A DNA stretch of 64,000 nt from Insolitispirillum peregrinum (GTDB lineage: Bacteria; Pseudomonadota; Alphaproteobacteria; Rhodospirillales; Rhodospirillaceae), in the NCBI RefSeq assembly GCF_900156605.1, contig NZ_FTOA01000001.1:806001-870000 (forward strand). The letters run 5' to 3'. The first letter of the stretch is position 1; each line of letters opens with the position of its first letter. Below the pieces are notes generated by a model. That model had not been told where the DNA came from. It did no database searches and saw nothing but the letters and a program-made list of their open reading frames with translations. Positions 20,843 to 27,127 of this stretch are shown here, piece by piece. Made by a program: the position numbers and the translations under genes.

Positions 20843-20848
20843 AACTGC

Positions 20849-20938
20849 GGAGGGGTGGTCGAGTGGTTTAAGGCAGCGGTCTTGAAAACCGCCGTAGGTG
20901 GAAGCCTACCGTGGGTTCGAATCCCACCCCCTCCGCCA
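20849..20938 (+). tRNA. tRNA-Ser (anticodon UGA)
   Basis: 90-nt class II tRNA. The 7-bp acceptor stem is GGAGGGG/CCCCTCC with G discriminator and encoded CCA. The anticodon loop is CUUGAAA with UGA at 20883-20885. A long variable arm (GTAGGTGGAAGCCTAC) and a T-loop GGTTCGAATCC are present. A terminator follows directly. The CRISPR locus begins about 140 bp downstream. Confidence 0.97.
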
Positions 20939-20940
20939 TA

Positions 20941-20977
20941 AAAAGCCGTCTGTCTCAAGGAGATAGACGGCTTTTTT
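20941..20977 (+). terminator. Terminator after tRNA-Ser
   Basis: AAAAGCCGTCTGTCT pairs with AGATAGACGGCTTTT and runs into TTTTTT, immediately after the tRNA CCA. Confidence 0.9.
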
Positions 20978-20998
20978 GTTGCCTGTCGAGGAGGTGGG

Positions 20999-21075
20999 GA
21001 ACAAAAAACAGGGTCGTGGAGCGCTGCTCCACACCTCGCCGGGGCCAGTCGGCCCCGGACCCCGTTCCTTTGGCG
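20999..21075. repeat. Partial family A element abutting the CRISPR array
   Basis: Contains the family core GTGGAGCGCTGCTCCAC and CGGGGCCagtcGGCCCCG plus GACCCCGTTCCTTT, matching the copies near 47.3 and 52.0 kb. The outer terminal repeats are missing. It ends within ~5 bp of the first, degenerate CRISPR repeat. Confidence 0.75.
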
Positions 21076-21079
21076 GTGC

Positions 21080-21579
21080 AGGTTGGGTTGACCGCATTTT
21101 CTGAACAGCTAAGATATTTTTGCGTACCGATCCAGAACATTCCCAGTTGCGGGTTGACCGCATTTTCTGAACAGCTAAGATTTCCGTGGTCCTTATGATG
21201 TGTATGTGCTTGTTGCGGGTTGACCGCATTTTCTGAACAGCTAAGATCGCCCCACCACCCCCAAACTACCGTTGCTCATGTTGCGGGTTGACCGCATTTT
21301 CTGAACAGCTAAGATAGGAAGGAACCCTTCCAGCGCGCATCGCCGGTTGCGGGTTGACCGCATTTTCTGAACAGCTAAGATACTGGTCTTGAAACGGTCG
21401 ATTTGATTACTGTTGCGGGTTGACCGCATTTTCTGAACAGCTAAGATTGTATTTTTGCTCTCAGGCGCATTCCGTTTGTTGCGGGTTGACCGCATTTTCT
21501 GAACAGCTAAGATAGCTAGGCCGTAGTTGTGCATTGACGAACCGTTGCGGGTTGACCGCATTTTCTGAACAGCTAAGAT
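21080..21579 (+). CRISPR. Type II-C CRISPR array, 8 repeats and 7 spacers
   Basis: The 36-bp repeat begins GTTGCGGGTTGACCGC and ends ACAGCTAAGAT. Repeat starts: 21080, 21146, 21212, 21280, 21346, 21412, 21478 and 21544. Seven are identical; the first (21080) differs in its 5' five bases (AGGTT instead of GTTGC). Spacers are 30 bp except the third (21248-21279), which is 32 bp. Complementarity to the tracrRNA anti-repeat at 26303 sets the crRNA strand as plus. Each repeat contains TTGACC (repeat positions 9-14) and TAAGAT (31-36), 16 nt apart, a plausible promoter inside every repeat. A terminator follows the last repeat. The array is convergent with cas9-cas1-cas2. Confidence 0.97.
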
Positions 21580-21583
21580 AGAG

Positions 21584-21625
21584 AGCCTGTACCCCATTGA
21601 TCCATATGGGATACAGGCTTTTTTC
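21584..21625 (+). terminator. Terminator at the 3' end of the CRISPR array
   Basis: AGCCTGTAcCCCAT (21584-21597) pairs with ATGGGaTACAGGCT (21606-21619), followed by TTTTTT. It starts 4 nt after the last repeat and separates the array from the convergent cas2 end. Confidence 0.88.
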
Positions 21626-21653
21626 TGCGAGAAAAACCGATAGAATCAGCCCA

Positions 21654-22001
21654 TCAAAACAGCGAAAGTTGCTCGTTTTCTGGCGAAGGCTCGTATTCAC
21701 GCCCCCGCAGGCTGACGATGTTGGCATACTGTTTGTCCGTCAAGGTCACAATCTGGATATGCCCTTTGGGCGGAGCGGCGGCGGCAATATGCTTGGTCAT
21801 TGCCTCGGCGGCCTCTTTCCCGGCCAGAATGCGATAATAGACGGAATACTGGGCCATGGCAAAACCATGGTCCAGCAGAACGTGGCGAAATTTTGTTGCC
21901 TGATGGCGTTCCTCAGCCTCGACCACCGGCAGATCAAACATGACCAGCATCCACAACAGACGATACCCGCTTGCCCAAGGGCCAGTCTCGCGCACCCGCA
22001 T
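21654..22001 (-). CDS. cas2: CRISPR-associated endoribonuclease Cas2 (type II)
   Basis: Cas2 dimers bridge two Cas1 dimers in the spacer-acquisition complex. The ferredoxin-like core starts RLLWMLVMFDLPVVEAEERH, followed by YSVYYRILAG and GHIQIVTLTDKQYANI. The conserved Asp after the first strand (FDLP) is present. I chose the ATG at 22001 (GAGGTG 6 nt upstream), giving 115 residues; the open frame upstream runs into a palindromic repeat. Last of the cas9-cas1-cas2 run. Confidence 0.92.
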   Translation of the reverse strand: MRVRETGPWASGYRLLWMLVMFDLPVVEAEERHQATKFRHVLLDHGFAMAQYSVYYRILAGKEAAEAMTKHIAAAAPPKGHIQIVTLTDKQYANIVSLRGREYEPSPENEQLSLF

Positions 22002-22042
22002 CAGGGCACCTCGGTCGAGAGTGACACCGCCGGAATGACGCG

Positions 22043-22107
22043 AGCATTGTGCGAAAAGTGGGAACCGGTTTTCGCAAAAACAATGCGACACAACAAAAGA
22101 CTAAAGC
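22043..22107. repeat. Family B palindrome between cas1 and cas2
   Basis: AGCATTGTGCGAAAAGTGGG followed by AACCGGTTTTCGCAAAAACAATGCGAC is the same element, inverted, as the duplicated copies at 42480 and 42537. It separates cas1 from cas2, which normally abut in type II-C loci. Confidence 0.85.
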
Positions 22108-22131
22108 TGTGAGCACGGCTCACGGCTTTAG
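22101..22131. other. Hairpin at the cas1 3' end
   Basis: CTAAAGC-t-GTGAGC-acg-GCTCAC-g-GCTTTAG forms a long near-perfect stem that overlaps the cas1 stop codon (TGA at 22120-22122). It may end or stabilise the cas9-cas1 message before cas2. Confidence 0.7.
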
Positions 22132-23013
22132 GGACGCATTCCGCTCGCCCAATGCCGCCACTAATGACGACGCCAAAATCCGCACCGCTGTCATCAACGG
22201 CGTAATGCCGTCCGGCCCGGCACAATCATGCAACAACACCGCCACCAGCCGTTTTTTGACGGCAGGTGTCACCATCAGGTCAGCAGTCTCGCCGATATCC
22301 CCCACCACCGCCCGAACCACATGGTCAACGGCCGGGCGGTATGGTTCCATCAGGTCATCAATCAGGGCAAAGGCATTGGACTCATTGCAGTGATGAATGC
22401 CCAATGCCGGGGTCAGACCGACAGAAATGGCCGCCCGCGCGGTGGCCGCCCGCACCACTGCATAGCCGTAATTCAGGCAGGCATTGATCCCCGGTTCCTG
22501 TTGATCACGGCGGAAGGCGGTTCCCATCAAGGTTTGCCAGTACAGTCGGGCCGCCTGCGCCTCGATATTGTGCGGATCACCGGATTGCACCTGCTGTTGC
22601 AAAAGGCGCAATGCCTGACGAATGTGTTCATCCCCCTGCCATTGCGCCAACACCTGTTCCTGCTGGGCGATTTTTGCCCGCACGATCTGTTGCCACAACC
22701 GCTTGCGCCGCGTTTCGGACAGCGCAATCTGCTGTTTCAAAACCCCCGTCTGTTGGTAATAACCGCGATAGGGCAACATCAGACCATCAGGATGATAGTT
22801 GTCACCACATCAAATCAGCGGAATGCCGCGTTCCATCAATGCCGACAGCACCGGTTTGGTCAGGGTGATTTGATGGGCCGTTAACAGGACGGCGGTCAAA
22901 TCATCCAGCGGCACCCGACCGATTTCGGTGTGATGGTCATAAATGCAGGCAAAGCCGTGCGCCAATCCCAGCGAGCGGCCTTCCTGCGCCAGTTCCAGCA
23001 CGCCCCCGATCAT
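22120..23013 (-). pseudogene. cas1: CRISPR-associated integrase Cas1 interrupted by an in-frame TGA
   Basis: Cas1 integrates new spacers. The first 67 codons (MIGGVLELAQEGRSLGL... to ERGIPLI) give the N-terminal beta domain. They are followed by TGA (22810-22812) and, in the same frame without any indel, CGDNYHPDGLMLPYRGYYQQ and the complete catalytic domain. The catalytic region looks intact: NIEAQAARLYWQ (Glu), GIHHCNESNAF (His) and DDLMEPYRP (acidic). Read through, the protein would be 297 residues, normal for Cas1. The start overlaps the cas9 stop (ATGA). A TGG-to-TGA change is the simplest reading; a restart at 22779 would lack the N-terminal domain. Confidence 0.88.
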
Positions 23014-26000
23014 GATGGCACCTGCACCACCCCGCTTGGGGAAATGCTCGCCTTGCGAAAATGATGCTTCTGAAGCTCATTAATCGTAACAGAACGACCA
23101 TTACTTTTTGCAATTACGATGGGTTGCATATGGATACGCTTAGAAGAAGCCAGAAGTTTTACCACACGATACAGAACATCCCGGCCTCCCTCAGACAGGG
23201 CGATTACATCATCCTTGAACAGGCGGGTAATGAATTTCGCCGCCGGATGAGGTTTTCCACTGGTGACCGAAGGCGGAAGACCCTTGCTACACTCACCGTA
23301 GGACCAGAATTTCCCTTTCCATTTGAAACTCCCTGCCTTCCAGTTCCCTGGCTCCCCATCAGGCAGGGACCAGACGTCGCAACAGGCATAGCTGCCCTTG
23401 GCGTAGCCTTTGTACGGCGCACTTTTGACAGGTTCGACCGACTGGTCTTTTGCCAGAATGCGGATTGAGCGCACCCCGTGTTTTTGTCCGAATTCCGCCA
23501 ACAGCCGCCGCCGCTCCGTGTCATTACTCAACGGCTTTTGGGCATTTGCCTCCAGGTACTCCCGCACCTGTGCACGCCATTGCCCGTCACGGATGACATC
23601 CAGCTCGTCTAAAGACAGATCGTCCAGCCGTTTGCGAGTCACTAGATTGTAATCGGGCTTGTGGCCATCGGGGGTTTTGACAAAGCCATAAGCGGTTTTT
23701 TTGAACATCGCCCCGCTGCCACCGTGATCGGGCTTGAACGATACCGCCAGACTGTTCAGCCGGTCGCGCAGGGCTTGCCGCAGGGGATCGGGCAAATCGG
23801 GCAGCCGCACCTGTTCGCGGTCGTGGCTCATCGCTGACGACACCCGCTGAAGCATCGAGCGGTTGGCCAGCCCGATCACAAAGGCATCCACCGTATGGTG
23901 GCGATGGTCATTGCGGTTTTTCTGGTTGTCATCGGACAACAGGCCATTCAGCCGCCACTGGCTGCGGATCATCGCCGTCAAGCGTCCCGGCGCGGGCATC
24001 ACGTCCTCGCAGACGGCTGTCAGATACCGCCGGGCGGCACGGGAAATAAAGGCGGTGTCGGTCATCTGGCGGGCGATAAAGTTGGTCCCGACTTCCCAGT
24101 CATCCATCGCTGACGCGCCAAAGCGGGCCGCTTTGGCCGGAGACAGCCCCTTGGCACGCTCCAGCACTTCGGCCCAGACGATCCCTTGTTCGGCATGTTG
24201 ATTGAGCCCGAATGCCTCGTAAGGGGTGCGGTTGCCCTTTAGCCGGTTGGCATTGCGGAAACTGAGGGTCAGGTTGTTCATTCCGTCGTCCAGCGTGCGC
24301 GAACGGGGCAGCAGGTGTTCCACCTCCACCTCTCCGTTCACCAGATGCTGGGCAGAGATCACCCGGCCAGTAAACACGCACCGGCGGGCGACCTCATCGC
24401 GGGCCAGCTCTTCCCACAGCTTGATCTTGCGCAGGTCTGCTGCTGTTGGCTCGGCGCCATTGGTCATCACTTTCCATTGATCAATGCGATTTTTATTGGC
24501 CTTCTCGTTTTTGGCAATCTGGCTGCTGATCGCCTCGCGCTTGACCTTGGGCAGCTTCAGGTCCCGCGACAGTTCGACCTGAATGGTGGCTGGCGGCTCG
24601 CCAAAACGGTCGATCAGTTCGTTGACCAGCTTGCGCACCTGATTGAGGGCAATATGAACTGTCGGATTGCCGATCTTGCCATAGTGCCCCTCGGGATCAC
24701 TGTCTTCGGGTTTGCGTGGGTCCGCCCCCAACAGGCTACCGCGCAAGACTTCCCCGTAATACGGCAACCGCTCGTACAGGGTTTCCGACGCCTGAAAGCC
24801 CGCCAGCCGACGTTTGGCTTCGTCTTCCCCCAGCAACTCGACGGCAGCATCGTATTCATCCAGTCCCTGCGTTGCCATGATCGGCAACAGGTCTTCCATC
24901 GCCTGTCGGGAATAGCTGGTGGTCAAGGCCCCCAGCGGCAATTCCATCAACGCATGGGCCGCCGCATTGGTCAGGCCAAAGTCACGCACCAGCGACCCGA
25001 CCAGCGCCGCATCATCCATGATCCGCCCGCTATCAACCGGGTTGTGCAGGCGTTCAAAGATATCATTCAGCACGTTGTCAGGCAGCGTATCCCACAGCGG
25101 CATCAGGATATTTGCTTTGGACGACTTGCGCAGGGCAGTTGCCACACGGTTGCCCTCAAGATGCTTGCGGCGATCGTCTTCGATGTTGAAACGGCTTTCT
25201 TTGGGGAACAGCGGCGTGCCGTCGGTTCCTTTCAGTTTACGGATTCCTGCAAAGGTGGCTTTCTCCTGACGGCCCAGAACATCGGCAATGGCCCGGTACT
25301 GCCCGGCAGTCAGGCGCTGGCTGCTCTGGTCCGGCATGATCACACGCAGGATGCTCAGTTCCTTGGAGATGCGGAACTGTTGCGCAATCGGGGTGTCGCG
25401 GAACGTCCGGGGATGCTGGGGATAAAAAGAGCACGCCCCCCGTTTAACTGGCCGCAAGGGGTGCTGAAACAAAATGTGGTTGTCGCGCAAGCGGTCCCAG
25501 TCCGCTGCCGTCAGCGAGGGATGGAACGGTGCCTGTACGGCGCGGATACGGTCAAATTCTGCGCGATACATGGCGCGGTCGGGATACAAATCCCCCTGCT
25601 CGCCCCGGAAACGGATCATCAGGCCAGCTTGCTCCCGTTGCCACAGGAACTCGCCCAGTGTCCATGGGGTCTGTGCGGGCGGGGCATCGTCGGGGAGAGC
25701 TTCCAGATCGGCAGTGGTCAGGACACGATACTGCAATACCCGATGAAGCTGGCTGATCTTTTGCTTGAAAACCGTCGCGTCGTCATCGGCCTTGTCCGTC
25801 TTGCGATTGGACAAAAAGCCGCGACGCACCCCCAGATGCAGCAAGACACGCCCCAGTTGGTGCGCCGTCAGCGGATGGCCTGTGGTGACCGCCAAGGCGC
25901 GCAACTGATAGGGGCTTTCCGTTAACAGGGCTGATCGTTGACTGCTCTCAACGGGTAACAGGCCATAATCGATCAGCGCCTTTGCCAATGCCTTGATACG

Positions 26001-26228
26001 ATTGTTGCCATGGTCGCGGTTGCGCCGCATCCCCCGCGCTTGCCTTCGGTTGACAGCCAGGGATTCTCCGACACGTCCATCCGCCGCCGGTTCGCGGCCG
26101 TCAGGAATAATCCGCACCCCGGCATCGGTCAGTCGCCAGTCGCTCCAGTCAGGATCGTGTCCCTCGGAAAACGTAAAAGCACACCAGCCAATCGAATTGG
26201 TACCCAGATCAAGCCCCAGCTTCCACAC
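23010..26228 (-). CDS. cas9: Type II-C CRISPR RNA-guided endonuclease Cas9
   Basis: RNA-guided dual nuclease of 1072 residues, the compact size of type II-C. RuvC-I: KLGLDLGTNSIGW with catalytic Asp. An arginine-rich bridge helix follows (NRRQARGMRRNRDHGNNR). RuvC-II: TIQVELSRDL with Glu. HNH: VEVEHLLPRSRTLDDGMNNL with catalytic His. RuvC-III: RNDHRHHTVDAFVIGL with His/Asp. No truncation is seen, so cleavage should be possible. The GTG at 26228 (VWKLGLDLG) is chosen because GGAG lies 7 nt upstream; an ATG at 26264 is in frame. It overlaps cas1 by 4 bp and is divergent from the tracrRNA. Confidence 0.96.
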   Translation of the reverse strand: MWKLGLDLGTNSIGWCAFTFSEGHDPDWSDWRLTDAGVRIIPDGREPAADGRVGESLAVNRRQARGMRRNRDHGNNRIKALAKALIDYGLLPVESSQRSALLTESPYQLRALAVTTGHPLTAHQLGRVLLHLGVRRGFLSNRKTDKADDDATVFKQKISQLHRVLQYRVLTTADLEALPDDAPPAQTPWTLGEFLWQREQAGLMIRFRGEQGDLYPDRAMYRAEFDRIRAVQAPFHPSLTAADWDRLRDNHILFQHPLRPVKRGACSFYPQHPRTFRDTPIAQQFRISKELSILRVIMPDQSSQRLTAGQYRAIADVLGRQEKATFAGIRKLKGTDGTPLFPKESRFNIEDDRRKHLEGNRVATALRKSSKANILMPLWDTLPDNVLNDIFERLHNPVDSGRIMDDAALVGSLVRDFGLTNAAAHALMELPLGALTTSYSRQAMEDLLPIMATQGLDEYDAAVELLGEDEAKRRLAGFQASETLYERLPYYGEVLRGSLLGADPRKPEDSDPEGHYGKIGNPTVHIALNQVRKLVNELIDRFGEPPATIQVELSRDLKLPKVKREAISSQIAKNEKANKNRIDQWKVMTNGAEPTAADLRKIKLWEELARDEVARRCVFTGRVISAQHLVNGEVEVEHLLPRSRTLDDGMNNLTLSFRNANRLKGNRTPYEAFGLNQHAEQGIVWAEVLERAKGLSPAKAARFGASAMDDWEVGTNFIARQMTDTAFISRAARRYLTAVCEDVMPAPGRLTAMIRSQWRLNGLLSDDNQKNRNDHRHHTVDAFVIGLANRSMLQRVSSAMSHDREQVRLPDLPDPLRQALRDRLNSLAVSFKPDHGGSGAMFKKTAYGFVKTPDGHKPDYNLVTRKRLDDLSLDELDVIRDGQWRAQVREYLEANAQKPLSNDTERRRLLAEFGQKHGVRSIRILAKDQSVEPVKSAPYKGYAKGSYACCDVWSLPDGEPGNWKAGSFKWKGKFWSYGECSKGLPPSVTSGKPHPAAKFITRLFKDDVIALSEGGRDVLYRVVKLLASSKRIHMQPIVIAKSNGRSVTINELQKHHFRKASISPSGVVQVPS

Positions 26229-26289
26229 CGTCACTCTCCACTTTAACGTGTTTATGCGGATCATATTGACGGATGGACTGTTTTATGAC

Positions 26290-26386
26290 AACGTGCTCGC
26301 GTTGTTCAGAAAATGCGGTCAGCCTGTTAACACGGCTGATGCCACCAAATGCGAAAGCGGGCTCCGGCCCGCTTTTGTTTTTTCTC
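26290..26386 (+). ncRNA. tracrRNA
   Basis: TGTTCAGAAAATGCGGTCA at 26303-26321 is the exact reverse complement of CRISPR repeat positions 10-28, and AAC at 26329-26331 can pair with the repeat's first three bases. Downstream come a short GGC-tgat-GCC stem and an AAAGCGGGC/GCCCGCTTT hairpin ending in T-rich sequence (26354-26386), the usual tracrRNA tail. The 5' end is not visible from sequence; 26290 is an estimate. It is divergent from cas9. Confidence 0.88.
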
Positions 26387-26413
26387 CGTCCCCCAGCAAA
26401 CAGCCGCACACCG

Positions 26414-26438
26414 TGAAGCCGGAGTGGCGGCTTTTTTG
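26414..26438 (+). terminator. Second terminator-like hairpin after the tracrRNA
   Basis: AAGCCG (26416-26421) pairs with CGGCTT (26428-26433) followed by six T. It may back up the tracrRNA terminator. Confidence 0.6.
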
Positions 26439-27127
26439 TTGTCTGGACAGCAATGCTGCGCAGGCCATTCTCCTGTTCAGCCGGTGAACTGACCGTCGAT
26501 GCTTTGGCAACTCCACAGACGGTGCAACAGCTTGTTATGGAAAGAATTACGGCCACTCCAGGGCCTGCAAGCCCGGTGAGGGCATTCACATGTCCCCTGT
26601 GAAGCCTGTTCCAACTCAAAAAAATAAACTCATAGGATGTATATCTCGGCAGGACGCATCGCGGGGCATCTTCCCAGAGATCCTTGTCGCTGGAATTCCA
26701 GCCACCAGACAAAAACAAGCATGGATTGCATTTGGCAGGCTTCATTTACTTTCATATGAAACAATTTTTCTCGTAAAAGTCGTATCCGTGGAATGTTAAT
26801 TCAAAATAAACAAAAAGAAACTCTTCCAATAAAAACAAAATTACAATTCAAATATTGTAACACTAACAATCATTGATACAGATATGAGAATCATGTCCAA
26901 ATAAAAAATCACTATTTTTCTCATTGACTCTCCATGACATCATGATGTTCCGTCTATGCCATCACTGGATGACGTGCCTTGACCACACACGTCTCTGGAT
27001 GATGAACCCTAGAATGAGTTCCGGGGAAGGCAGGCGCACGCCATGAATTGCAACTTATGAGAATAATATATCCATAAGATCATTTTATGGTGGAATGCGA
27101 AACGCATAAACCCTTCAGGAGACGACA
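26439..27127. promoter_or_regulatory. AT-rich non-coding region upstream of the four-gene cassette
   Basis: About 690 bp without a convincing gene, strikingly AT-rich from ~26760 to 26940 compared with its surroundings. It holds several symmetrical sites: TTACAAT-tcaaat-ATTGTAA (26841-26860), the perfect 12-bp palindrome ACATCATGATGT (26937-26948) and a CATAA/TTATG pair near 27072-27089. AGGAGA stands shortly before the ATG at 27128. These look like a regulated promoter for the downstream genes, but no specific factor can be named. Confidence 0.55.

Noticed and set aside
20906-21597. Repetitive minus-strand proteins with a recurring ILAVQKMRSTRN motif
   Set aside because: They are translations of the CRISPR repeats and carry no gene signal.
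22810-22812. TGA in cas1 as a selenocysteine codon
   Set aside because: Cas1 is not a selenoprotein family, the residue is not catalytic, and no SECIS-like hairpin was evident just downstream. A nonsense mutation is simpler.
26590-26799. Small plus-strand reading frame (69 codons) between tracrRNA and the cassette
   Set aside because: No ribosome-binding site, no recognisable protein features, and it lies in an AT-rich regulatory-looking stretch.
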